Part shown: positions 35,621 to 43,661 of the stretch, piece after piece
Layout: the number at the start of each line of letters is the position of its first letter
How positions within the stretch are numbered: the stretch's first letter is position 1
From: Treponema sp. UBA792
GTDB taxonomy: Bacteria > Spirochaetota > Spirochaetia > Treponematales > Treponemataceae
Assembly: GCA_002296965.1 (NCBI GenBank)
Contig: DBIW01000020.1
Location: 1 to 64,000, forward strand
Direction: 5' to 3'
Length of the DNA: 64,000 nt
Program-made: the position numbers and the translations under genes
Notes under the pieces: model-generated
Seen by the model: the letters and a program-made list of their open reading frames with translations, nothing else
The model's database searches: none
What the model was told of the DNA's origin: nothing

Positions 35621-37516
35621 ATGAATCTCCTTTCAATAAACAATCTCTCAAAGATCGGCAGGGAAAAACCCCTTTTCGCCGGCGTTACGTTCGGGCTGCA
35701 GGAAGGCGAAAAGGCCGCCCTGATAGGAAGGAACGGAACGGGAAAATCCACGATGCTGAGGACGATAGCGGGAATTCTGCCGCCGGACGAAGGAACCGTA
35801 GTTACAAGCCGGAGCGCGGGAATATCATTTCTTCCCCAGACGCCGGAATTCAAACCTGACGACACGATAAAGGAGCATATATTCTCCGGCTGCTCGGGCA
35901 AGCTTGAGCTTATAAAGGAATATCTTGATCTGTGCGGAGACCTCGGAAACAAGGAGAAGGCCGAAAGATACGAAAAAGTGACCGCCGAGATGGACCGGCG
36001 GGATCTGTGGAACTACGAGTCCCAGATAGCATCAGTTCTCACGACGCTCGGAATAACGGATCTCGGACGCAGGATGGGCGAGCTTTCCGGCGGAATGACG
36101 AAGAAAGTCGCGCTCGCGCAGGTCCTCGTCGAGGACACGCGGCTTCTCCTCCTTGACGAGCCGACAAACCACCTTGACATGACCACAATCGCATGGCTTC
36201 AGGACTATCTGAAGAACACGGACAGGGCGGTCCTTATGGTGACGCATGACAGGTATTTTCTGGATGCCGTCTGCGGGAGCATCTATGAGCTGGCGCGCGG
36301 AACCGTCAGATTCTACAAGGGAAACTACAGCAGCTACCTTGAGAAAAAGGAGACCGAGCTGGAAATAGAGCGCAACACCGAGCGCAGGATAGAATCCGTG
36401 CTCAGGTTCGAACGTGACTGGCTTATGCGCGGTCCATGCGCCCGCGGAACCAAGTCAAAGTCAAGAATCCAACGCGACATGCAGCTCATCGGACGGGAGA
36501 AATTCCAGGCCGACAGGGAATTCTCATTTGAGGTGAAGGGACGGCGGCTTGGAGGAAAAGTCCTGACGCTTCACGGAATCTCAAAGAACTATCCCAAGGC
36601 CTCCGCGGACGCGCACGGCCCCGCTGTTCCGGTCATAAAGGATTTCTCATACACCTTCACGAAAGGACAGAAAATCGGAATTTTCGGCGGCAACGGGTCC
36701 GGAAAATCCACGCTGCTCGACATCATCACGGGAACGGCAGCTCCCGACTCAGGCAGCATAGAGACCGGCGTGAACACATCGTTCGGATACTATATGCAGA
36801 ATCCCGTATTCGCCGACACATCGCTGACCGTACTTGAATATATCAGGGAAAGCGCAGAGCAGATGACGATGAACAGCGGAAAGAACATAAGCGCGTCAAA
36901 ATTTCTTGAGGAATTCGGCTTCTCCGGAAAAATACAGCATTCTCCGGTAAGCACGCTGAGCGGAGGAGAGCGCAAGAAGCTGTTTCTTGTGAGGCTGCTG
37001 CTTTCCAATCCGAATTTTCTGATTCTTGACGAGCCGACAAACGACTTCGACATCTTCACCATGAACATCCTTGAGAAATTCCTGTCTGAGTATGAGGGCT
37101 GTCTTCTTGTGGTCAGCCACGACAGATACTTTATGGACAAGACGGCGGACTCGCTGTTCATCCTTGAGGACGACGGATCGGTCAGCGGATTCGCCGGCAA
37201 ATGCTCGGAATACATAGAATACAGGCGCGAGGCTCAGGCGGAGAGAGAAAGGGCGGAGCGCGCGGGCAGACACGAAGACAGGAAGGAGCCTGAGAAGAAA
37301 GCGGCGTCCAGGAAGCTCTCCTTTGCCGAGCAGAAGGAATTTTCCGATCTGGAAGCCGGAATAGCTGTCCTTGAGGCAAGGAAGACGGAGCTTGAGAAAA
37401 CGATGGAAAGCGGTGACTACGGAAAAACGGCAAAAGCCGCGGAGGAGTACAGGATCCTTGTCCAGGAGCTTGAGCAGAAATACGAGCGATGGGCCGAGCT
37501 TGCCGAGCGGATGTAG
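35621..37516 (+). CDS. uup: ABC-F family ATPase, Uup-like
   Basis: This protein of about 631 residues has two ABC domains in one chain and no membrane segment, the mark of ABC-F proteins. Walker A motifs are GRNGTGKS and GGNGSGKS; signatures are LSGGMTKK and LSGGERKK; both Walker B motifs end in LDEPTN. A C-terminal coiled coil (about 555-631, KLSFAEQKEF to RWAELAERM) resembles the DNA-binding tail of Uup. ABC-F proteins act on ribosomes and, for Uup, also on branched DNA. The start at 35621 follows TATAAT and removes 12 non-conserved codons upstream. Confidence 0.9.
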   Translation: MNLLSINNLSKIGREKPLFAGVTFGLQEGEKAALIGRNGTGKSTMLRTIAGILPPDEGTVVTSRSAGISFLPQTPEFKPDDTIKEHIFSGCSGKLELIKEYLDLCGDLGNKEKAERYEKVTAEMDRRDLWNYESQIASVLTTLGITDLGRRMGELSGGMTKKVALAQVLVEDTRLLLLDEPTNHLDMTTIAWLQDYLKNTDRAVLMVTHDRYFLDAVCGSIYELARGTVRFYKGNYSSYLEKKETELEIERNTERRIESVLRFERDWLMRGPCARGTKSKSRIQRDMQLIGREKFQADREFSFEVKGRRLGGKVLTLHGISKNYPKASADAHGPAVPVIKDFSYTFTKGQKIGIFGGNGSGKSTLLDIITGTAAPDSGSIETGVNTSFGYYMQNPVFADTSLTVLEYIRESAEQMTMNSGKNISASKFLEEFGFSGKIQHSPVSTLSGGERKKLFLVRLLLSNPNFLILDEPTNDFDIFTMNILEKFLSEYEGCLLVVSHDRYFMDKTADSLFILEDDGSVSGFAGKCSEYIEYRREAQAERERAERAGRHEDRKEPEKKAASRKLSFAEQKEFSDLEAGIAVLEARKTELEKTMESGDYGKTAKAAEEYRILVQELEQKYERWAELAERM

Positions 37517-37551
37517 AAAAAAAACGGATGCGCCTTCAGGGGCACATCCGT
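37517..37551 (-). terminator. Intrinsic terminator of the feo operon
   Basis: On the minus strand, arms ACGGATG and CATCCGT, extended by GCC/GGC inside, form a hairpin followed by eight T. It lies 39 bases after the stop of the Cys-rich gene and directly after the stop of the convergent ABC-F gene. Confidence 0.8.
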
Positions 37552-37589
37552 ATATTACAGCAAATTAAATTCTCCAGCAGGAAATATCC

Positions 37590-37760
37590 CTATTTCCGCC
37601 TGACTCCGCCGGAACCGCATGACGGACAATGCCCGGCGCAGGAGGCGCAGCAGCCGGCACATCCTCCGGCCGCACCAGGGCGTCTCCTCTGCCTGACCAT
37701 CGAACGGATTATAAGGACAACGACAGCAAGCAGTACAGCTGATATTACAAATGTAGCCAT
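37590..37760 (-). CDS. FeoB-associated Cys-rich membrane protein
   Basis: This 56-residue protein has one membrane segment (about 4-18), a basic stretch (MVRQRRR) and a Cys-rich tail with six cysteines in CxxCCxxCxxxCxxC-like spacing. Small proteins of this kind are often encoded after feoB and are thought to help iron transfer at the membrane. The start at 37758-37760 lies behind GGAGGAAAAA; the larger frame around it is not a gene. It is the last gene of the feo operon. Confidence 0.85.
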   Translation of the reverse strand: MATFVISAVLLAVVVLIIRSMVRQRRRPGAAGGCAGCCASCAGHCPSCGSGGVRRK

Positions 37761-37810
37761 TTTTTCCTCCGTAAAAAGCCAGTGTACGCGGCGTTCCGTG
37801 AGCGCAGCGC

Positions 37811-39949
37811 CTAAAGCAGGGCCGCCTTTGATTTTGCCGGGCGGAACAGCAGATAAAGGAATCCGGCCGTAAGGATAAGCGCGAAAACCGTTCCGACTCC
37901 GAATCCGCCGCCGGCGAAAAGCTTGCCGTACTGGTAGATGCAGAGCGACACGACATAAGCGAACACGCACTGGTATGTGATTGCGAATGCCGTCCACTTT
38001 CCGTTGTTCATCTCGCGCTTGATGGCTCCGATCGCAGCGAAGCATGGCGCGCACAGAAGATTGAACACCAGGAATGAATATGCGGAATATGAGGTGAAGC
38101 TGCCCGCAAGCAGCGACCACATCTCGGCTCCGTCCTCGGCGACCTCGGCGAATCCGTAGAGAATTCCGAATGTTCCGACGACGTTCTCCTTGGCGACAAG
38201 ACCTGTCAGAGCCGCGACCGCAGCCTTCCAGTCGCCCCATCCGAGCGGAGCGAATATCCAGGCGATGAGCGAGCCGAATTTGGCAAGAAGGCTGTTGTTC
38301 ATGTCCTCGACCATTCCGAAACTTCCGTTCTCAACGCCGAAGCCCTGAAGGAACCACACAAGTATTGTAGAAAGAAGGATTATCGTTCCGGCCTTCTTTA
38401 TGAACGACCAGCCGCGCTCCCACATTGAGCGGAGGACATTCCCGACTGTCGGCCAGTGGTATGCGGGAAGCTCCATGACAAAAGGAGCCGCCTCTCCCTC
38501 GAAAATCTTCGTCTTCTTGAGTATGATTCCGGAAGTGATTATCGCGGCTATTCCGACAAAATACGCGCTCGGAGAAACCCACCAGGCGCCGTCAAAAAGC
38601 GCGCCGGCTATAAGCGCGATTATAGGAAGCTTCGCGCCGCAGGGGATAAACGTGGTCGTCATGATTGTCATACGGCGGTCACGCTCATTCTCAATCGTGC
38701 GGCTCGCCATGATGCCCGGAACACCGCAGCCGGTTCCTATCAGCATCGGTATGAACGACTTACCCGAAAGTCCGAATTTCCTGAAAATGCGGTCCATGAT
38801 GAACGCGATTCGGGCCATATAGCCGCAGGCCTCAAGGAATGCAAGGAAGATGAAGAGCACAAGCATCTGAGGGACGAATCCCAGAACCGCGCCGACACCG
38901 CTTATTATGCCGTCAACAAGAAGCCCCTCAAGCCACGGCGCGCAGCCGACAGCCTCAAGTCCAGACGCGGCGGCGGGAATTATCCACTCACCGAACAGGG
39001 TGTCGTTCGTCCAGTCGGTCAGAATCGAGCCGACGGTTGTCACGGAGACATAGTAGACTACGAACATGACAAGCGCGAAAATCGGAAGCGCGAGCCAGCG
39101 GTTCGTCACGATACGGTCAATTTTGTCGGAGACGGACAGCTTCTCCTTGTTCGCCTTTGTAAGGCAGCTTCTGATTATAGACTCGATGTATTTGTAGCGC
39201 TCTGACGTTATGATGCTCTCGCTGTCATCGTCAAGCTCCTTCTCGCAGGACTGGATATCCTTTTCGATATGTCCGCGCACATCGGCAGGCAGATTAAGCT
39301 TGTCCATGACCTTTGAGTCACGCTCAAACAGCTTCACTGAATACCACCTGTGCTGCTCTTCCGGCAGGTTATGGACGGTAGCCTCCTCTATATGGGCAAG
39401 GGCGTGCTCGACGCATCCCTCGAAACGGTGCTGATACAGCATCGGTCTTCCGCTCTTCGCACAGTTCACGGCCAGCTCGGCAGCCTCGATGCATCCGGTT
39501 CCCTTGAGCGCCGAAATCTCCACCACAGGACAGCCGAGCGCCTTCTCCATCGCCTGAATATGAATCTTGTCGCCGTTCTTTCTGACCACATCCATCATAT
39601 TCACGGCGACGACCATCGGAATTCCCAGCTCGGCAAGCTGCGTCGTGAGATAGAGGTTCCTCTCAAGGTTCGTTCCGTCGATTATGTTCAGTATGGCGTC
39701 CGGACGCTCGTTCACCAGATACTCACGGGACACAACCTCCTCAAGCGTATACGGAGAAAGCGAGTAGATTCCCGGAAGATCCATTATCACGACCTCGTCA
39801 TCCTTGGCCGTGTGACCCTTCAGCTTTCCTTCCTTCTTTTCCACCGTGACTCCAGGCCAGTTTCCCACAAACTGATTTGAGCCTGTAAGCGCATTGAAAA
39901 GCGTCGTCTTGCCGGCATTCGGGTTTCCGGCCAATGCAATCTTTATCAT
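37811..39949 (-). CDS. feoB: Ferrous iron transport protein FeoB
   Basis: FeoB imports Fe2+ through the inner membrane. This 712-residue protein has the N-terminal G domain (GNPNAGKTTLFNALTG, DLPGIYSLSP, NxxD-like VNMMDV), a helical spacer domain, and a membrane domain with two gate regions and several helices. The conserved Cys in GTGCGVPGIMA and in FIPCGAKLPI marks the channel. It starts four bases after feoA and is followed by the Cys-rich membrane protein. The operon is preceded by a palindrome near its promoter that probably binds a metal-dependent repressor. Confidence 0.97.
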   Translation of the reverse strand: MIKIALAGNPNAGKTTLFNALTGSNQFVGNWPGVTVEKKEGKLKGHTAKDDEVVIMDLPGIYSLSPYTLEEVVSREYLVNERPDAILNIIDGTNLERNLYLTTQLAELGIPMVVAVNMMDVVRKNGDKIHIQAMEKALGCPVVEISALKGTGCIEAAELAVNCAKSGRPMLYQHRFEGCVEHALAHIEEATVHNLPEEQHRWYSVKLFERDSKVMDKLNLPADVRGHIEKDIQSCEKELDDDSESIITSERYKYIESIIRSCLTKANKEKLSVSDKIDRIVTNRWLALPIFALVMFVVYYVSVTTVGSILTDWTNDTLFGEWIIPAAASGLEAVGCAPWLEGLLVDGIISGVGAVLGFVPQMLVLFIFLAFLEACGYMARIAFIMDRIFRKFGLSGKSFIPMLIGTGCGVPGIMASRTIENERDRRMTIMTTTFIPCGAKLPIIALIAGALFDGAWWVSPSAYFVGIAAIITSGIILKKTKIFEGEAAPFVMELPAYHWPTVGNVLRSMWERGWSFIKKAGTIILLSTILVWFLQGFGVENGSFGMVEDMNNSLLAKFGSLIAWIFAPLGWGDWKAAVAALTGLVAKENVVGTFGILYGFAEVAEDGAEMWSLLAGSFTSYSAYSFLVFNLLCAPCFAAIGAIKREMNNGKWTAFAITYQCVFAYVVSLCIYQYGKLFAGGGFGVGTVFALILTAGFLYLLFRPAKSKAALL

Positions 39950-39953
39950 CTCA

Positions 39954-40175
39954 TCACACTCCTACTTCTATAAGCTCCGCATCCGACTTTCTGATTGAAA
40001 GCTCATATCCGCGGACGGTAACTTCCACCGGATCACCGAGCGGAGCCACTTTTCTAACATAAATCTCTATGCCTTTTGTGATTCCCATGTCCATGATGCG
40101 GCGTTTCACCGCACCCTCGCCGTTCAGTCTCAGGACCTTCACGGTCTGTCCCGTCTTGACCTCTCGTAATGTCAT
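39954..40175 (-). CDS. feoA: FeoA family protein (second FeoA domain protein of the operon)
   Basis: This 73-residue protein is a FeoA SH3-like domain protein: it begins MTLREVKTGQTVKV and has the RRIMDMGITKGIEIYV turn and the conserved APLGDPVEV loop, both very typical. FeoA binds FeoB and is needed for iron uptake. It lies four bases before feoB and 29 bases after another FeoA-like gene. Of the two it is the better match to classical FeoA. Confidence 0.93.
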   Translation of the reverse strand: MTLREVKTGQTVKVLRLNGEGAVKRRIMDMGITKGIEIYVRKVAPLGDPVEVTVRGYELSIRKSDAELIEVGV

Positions 40176-40204
40176 AAATCCTCCAAAAATTCCTATAATT
40201 TTGC

Positions 40205-40414
40205 CTACACGTAAATTTTCTGCGCCAGCTCGGAACTGACGGCGACCCTGGATTCCTTTATCTGGACAATCAGGTTTCCTGCATTCGACGACACGACGGA
40301 AACCTGCGCGCCCGGAACAAAGCCGAGGCTCTCAAGGAAACGCCTGGTCTCCTCCTTTCCGCCGATCCGCTTTATCAGATTCATCTCCCCCGTACCAACC
40401 ATATTCAAAGGCAT
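40205..40414 (-). CDS. FeoA-like protein, first gene of the feo operon
   Basis: This 69-residue protein also has the FeoA SH3-like pattern: an early GTGEMNLIKRIGG, then RRFLESLGFVPGAQVSVVSS and an INxGN-type loop (NAGNLIVQIKESRVAVS). It is more divergent than the next gene. Two FeoA-type genes in a row occur in several anaerobes; they may form a hetero-complex on FeoB. The ATG follows a GGGAG ribosome binding site, and the operator-containing promoter lies directly upstream. Confidence 0.88.
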   Translation of the reverse strand: MPLNMVGTGEMNLIKRIGGKEETRRFLESLGFVPGAQVSVVSSNAGNLIVQIKESRVAVSSELAQKIYV

Positions 40415-40427
40415 TGTCAGCTCCCAG

Positions 40428-40486
40428 GTTAGTTGTTTTTAACTAACCTTTACATATATTAGTCACAGCTAACTTTTTTGTCAATA
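40428..40486 (-). promoter_or_regulatory. feo promoter with palindromic operator
   Basis: On the minus strand TTGACA (complement of 40481-40486), a 17-base spacer and TAATAT (complement of 40458-40463) form a strong promoter. A perfect palindrome, AGGTTAGTT-N6-AACTAACCT (40428-40451), lies just downstream of the expected start. A second weaker site, TTAG-N6-CTAA (40461-40474), lies within the spacer and -10 box. The half-site resembles the AGGTTAG of DtxR/IdeR boxes. Together they suggest iron-dependent repression by the DtxR-type protein at 43231-43605. Binding is inferred. Confidence 0.75.
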
Positions 40487-40509
40487 GAAAACAGAACAGG
40501 AAGCGGGTG

Positions 40510-40539
40510 TTGTCTCCGCTCCCGGACTTGGTGTAGAAT
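40510..40539 (+). promoter_or_regulatory. Promoter of the HAD phosphatase gene, near-leaderless geometry
   Basis: TTGTCT (40510-40515), an 18-base spacer and TAGAAT (40534-40539) end ten bases before the ATG at 40550. The expected leader is only about four bases long. Confidence 0.45.
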
Positions 40540-40549
40540 CCATCCCATT

Positions 40550-41194
40550 ATGGAAGAAACAAAGGCTGTTATTTTCGACATGGACGGAGTGATTCTTGAC
40601 TCGGAGACAATATGCGAAAAGGCATGGCTGCAGGCCGGCGCCGAATTCGGAATGGCAAGGATAAGGGAGACCGCCGCGGCATGCCTGGGAACGAATCTCC
40701 ATGACACAAGGGAAATTCTGTTCAAGATCTACGGAAGGAATTTCGACGCAGACGGGTTCGTCACAAGGACATCCGCGCTGTTCCACGAAGAGGAGGACAA
40801 AAACGGAATTCCGCTCAAGCCGGGAGCCTTGGAAATCCTCGGATACCTGAAGCCGAAATTCAGGCTTGCGCTCGCATCATCGACAAAAGGAGAGACCGTA
40901 AGACGGCAGCTCAGAAACGCCGGCGTCCTGGACTTCTTCGAGACGCTCACTACAGGAGAGTCGGTGCTCCACAGCAAGCCGGATCCGGAAATCTACAGGA
41001 TGGCCTGCGGGTCCCTGAATCTCGGTCCGGAATTCTGCGCCGCCGTGGAGGACAGCCCGAACGGAGTCAGAAGCGCGGCCGCAGCCGGAATACGGACCGT
41101 CATGATTCCGGACAGAATCGCTCCGTCAGAAGAGATGAGGAGACTCGCCTGGAGAATCTGCGGCTCCCTGAACGGACTCAGGGAATTCCTGTGA
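40550..41194 (+). CDS. HAD-superfamily phosphatase / beta-phosphoglucomutase-like
   Basis: This protein of 214 residues has the HAD motifs: nucleophile in FDMDGVILDS (Asp10, Asp12), the SST motif in LALASSTKG, the lysine in SKPDPEIY, and the acidic pair in AVEDSPNG. The helical cap between motifs I and II fits the beta-phosphoglucomutase/phosphonatase branch. Substrates of these enzymes are usually small sugar phosphates; sequence cannot tell which. It diverges from the feo operon across the shared regulatory region. Confidence 0.9.
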   Translation: MEETKAVIFDMDGVILDSETICEKAWLQAGAEFGMARIRETAAACLGTNLHDTREILFKIYGRNFDADGFVTRTSALFHEEEDKNGIPLKPGALEILGYLKPKFRLALASSTKGETVRRQLRNAGVLDFFETLTTGESVLHSKPDPEIYRMACGSLNLGPEFCAAVEDSPNGVRSAAAAGIRTVMIPDRIAPSEEMRRLAWRICGSLNGLREFL

Positions 41195-41203
41195 CGGCGG
41201 ATC

Positions 41204-42046
41204 TCAGAGCCTTACGGTGACCGACACTCCTCCGGGAGCGGCGGATACGCTTACCTTGTCCCCGCCGCCGGAGAGGGGACGTGCTGTCAGTGAGTGGAGA
41301 AGCGGAACGGCAAGGCCTGAAAGGGCTCCTATGGCGGCGCCTGCCAGGACATCAGTCGCAAAATGGTTTCCGCTGGCCATCCTGAGAATTCCTGTCGCGG
41401 CGGCCAGAGACCATGCGGCGGCCGTAACCGGAATCCGCCATGCCGAGCCGGGAAAGAATTTTCCGAACACGTAGGTCGTGAATGCGGCGGACATGAACGT
41501 CATCGTGGTGTGCCCCGACGGAAAGGAGCTGTTCCAGTCCCCGGATTCGACCAGACCGGCCGGATAACCGTCATAATACATATACGGGCGCGCCCTGGAA
41601 ACAAGCAGCTTCCCAAGCTCCTTGAGTCCGTACGCCATCATGAGCGATTCCGCATACATGACGCCGACGGAGAGCCATTCCGATGACGGGGCCGCAAGCA
41701 TCACGGCCGGAAGGGCAAGCGACGTGGCCTCAAGGACCGTCGCCGCCACATCAAGCGGCCTTGAATATCTGTTCATGAATATGCGGTCAAAGCCGTTCAC
41801 CTCGGAGACATCGGGCATACGGCCGCCGAACGAGGTGTCCTTCACCTTGAGTATGTTTCCGAAAAGAATATCCGCCGAGACAAGCGACGCTCCGGCGCCA
41901 AGCAGAATTCCGTCGGTGACTGGTGAAAGGACAAAAATCCGCCCGGCCTCATCAGCCCGCGATCCCGGACTTACGGAATTCTCCGACGGAAAAATATATG
42001 CGGCTGTCAGAAAAACGGCCGCGGCCGCAACAACATGTGTCCTCAT
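41204..42046 (-). CDS. PAP2 family lipid phosphatase, secreted or membrane-anchored
   Basis: This protein of about 280 residues has an N-terminal signal (RTHVVAAAAVFLTAAYIF). The three PAP2 motifs are complete: KLLVSRARPY, SFPSGHTTMTF and MASGNHFATDVLAGAAIG. PAP2 enzymes remove phosphates from lipid carriers such as undecaprenyl diphosphate or phosphatidylglycerol phosphate on the outer face of the membrane. The start at 42046 follows GGAGG; a longer reading to 42157 would run into the AI-2E gene. It is the last gene after dtxR and the exporter. It converges with the HAD gene. Confidence 0.85.
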   Translation of the reverse strand: MRTHVVAAAAVFLTAAYIFPSENSVSPGSRADEAGRIFVLSPVTDGILLGAGASLVSADILFGNILKVKDTSFGGRMPDVSEVNGFDRIFMNRYSRPLDVAATVLEATSLALPAVMLAAPSSEWLSVGVMYAESLMMAYGLKELGKLLVSRARPYMYYDGYPAGLVESGDWNSSFPSGHTTMTFMSAAFTTYVFGKFFPGSAWRIPVTAAAWSLAAATGILRMASGNHFATDVLAGAAIGALSGLAVPLLHSLTARPLSGGGDKVSVSAAPGGVSVTVRL

Positions 42047-42125
42047 AAGACATAACCTCCAGCAGGGAATGAATTTCGCCGCGCCGCACAGTCCTGCGGA
42101 CGGCGGCATATCCCCGGCAGCGGAT

Positions 42126-43214
42126 CTACGGATTTTTCCTGTCGTTGGCCTCGACAAGCAGATCCAGCACGGTAAAGAACAGTATCACCACAAGAGGTCC
42201 AAGTATAAGACCGTTCATTCCGAACACCTGAAGCCCTCCCAGAATCGCAAAGAAAATCACCAGCGGATGCACGTTTATCCTGTCCCTGAGGAACAGCGGC
42301 CTGAGGAAATTGTCAAGAAAGCTCACGCAGAAACCGCACAGGACAAGAAAAAGGATTCCCCTGACGACGGATCGGGTCACACATATAACGATTCCGATCG
42401 GGAACCAGACTATCGACGCGCCGAAAATCGGGATGAACGACGCGAACATCAGCACGACGGAAAACAGAAGCGAGCCGGGAACCCTGAAGCAGAGCATTAT
42501 CAGAAATGCGACGACACCCTGATAAAGGGCGACAAGTATATATCCGGAGAAGAGGTTCTTCGTCGTGTCCGAAAATTTGCGGGTGAGAACGCTCATGTAT
42601 TCCGGACTTATCGGAACGGCCTTTTTCATCAGCGAGCCGAGATACGGCCCGTCAAGAAAGCAGAAGAAAAGTCCGAACACGACGAAAAGAATCGCGACAA
42701 GGAAAGAGCCGGTCTTGCTTACAAGAATTTTTCCGGCGGAGAAAATCCTTGCGCTGTAACCGCTCAGAAAGGAAAGAATTCCCTGCTTGGCATCGGAGAA
42801 GTCAACGTCGGGCAGGTCGATTCCGATTGAACCGAACAGGCGCTCCAGCTTTGACCACAGCTCGTTCTTCGCGAAAAGCTCCGGATTGTCGGCGATGTAT
42901 CTCTCCGCCGTCTGCAGAAACGAGACGCACTGCTGTATCAGCAGCGTGCACAGCAGGAACAGAGGGCCTATTATCAGTATCAGTGTTCCCAGGGAAAAGG
43001 CGGCGGCGCAGACATGACGCCTGAACTCATACAGCCTGCTTGTCCTGTCAAGCCTTGCCGTGCACTTCATGTAAAGGGGACGGATCAGAATGTAGAGCAG
43101 CACGGTCCACAATATCACCGTCGAGAAAGGATACAGCATCGCCACAAGAAGGACGAAGAACAGGACGAAAATTCCGAATATGAATATTGTCTGAAGCGTG
43201 TTTTTGTTGTCCAC
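42126..43214 (-). CDS. AI-2E family transporter
   Basis: This 362-residue protein has about eight membrane helices and the typical late segments of the AI-2E/PerM exporter family (FIPIFGASIVWFPIG, VSFLDNFLRPLFLRDR, NVHPLVIFFAILGGLQVFG, GPLVVILFFTVL). Family members export AI-2 or act as Na+/H+ antiporters; the substrate cannot be told here. The start is GTG at 43214 behind GGAGC. It lies 16 bases after the DtxR-family gene and is probably co-transcribed with it. Confidence 0.9.
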   Translation of the reverse strand: MDNKNTLQTIFIFGIFVLFFVLLVAMLYPFSTVILWTVLLYILIRPLYMKCTARLDRTSRLYEFRRHVCAAAFSLGTLILIIGPLFLLCTLLIQQCVSFLQTAERYIADNPELFAKNELWSKLERLFGSIGIDLPDVDFSDAKQGILSFLSGYSARIFSAGKILVSKTGSFLVAILFVVFGLFFCFLDGPYLGSLMKKAVPISPEYMSVLTRKFSDTTKNLFSGYILVALYQGVVAFLIMLCFRVPGSLLFSVVLMFASFIPIFGASIVWFPIGIVICVTRSVVRGILFLVLCGFCVSFLDNFLRPLFLRDRINVHPLVIFFAILGGLQVFGMNGLILGPLVVILFFTVLDLLVEANDRKNP

Positions 43215-43230
43215 TGAAGAAGCTCCGTTC

Positions 43231-43605
43231 CTACGGCCTGCGGCCGTCGTAGAATTTTTCCTTGAGCCTGCTGAAAGTCTCCGCGCTTATGACATGCTCA
43301 ATCCTGCAGGCGTCAGATTCAGCGGTCTGCGGAGACACGCCTATCGACTCCAGGATGAATGACAGGACAGTATGCCGCTCGTATATGCGCTCGGCTATCT
43401 CCCTGCCCTTCCGCTCCAGGGTGATGTTTCCGTCCTCCGCGATGGCGATGTAATGCTCCTCCTCCAGGGCATGGACAGTGACGCTCACCGAAGGCTTTGA
43501 GAACCCCATCTTTCTGGCTATATCCACAGCTCTCACATATCCGTTCTGCTGCTGAAGAACAAGTATTGTCTCAAGATACATTTCGGCTGATTCTCTGATC
43601 TGCAT
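43231..43605 (-). CDS. DtxR/MntR family metal-dependent regulator, iron-type ligand set
   Basis: This 124-residue protein has the winged helix (ARKMGFSKPSVSVTVHAL) and a dimerisation and metal-binding domain of the DtxR family. The primary metal site can be compared with known members: Met9 occupies the place of DtxR Met10, and Cys100, Glu103 and His104 (ACRIEHVIS) match DtxR Cys102, Glu105 and His106. MntR has Asp and Glu at the first two, so the set here is of the iron type. There is no C-terminal SH3 domain. The ribosome binding site GTGAGGAA precedes the ATG. The feo operator 3 kb away is a likely target. Confidence 0.88.
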   Translation of the reverse strand: MQIRESAEMYLETILVLQQQNGYVRAVDIARKMGFSKPSVSVTVHALEEEHYIAIAEDGNITLERKGREIAERIYERHTVLSFILESIGVSPQTAESDACRIEHVISAETFSRLKEKFYDGRRP

Positions 43606-43661
43606 TTTTTCCTCACGAAATTCTTTCTATATTATTGCAAAATTTTACTAATTACAACAAA

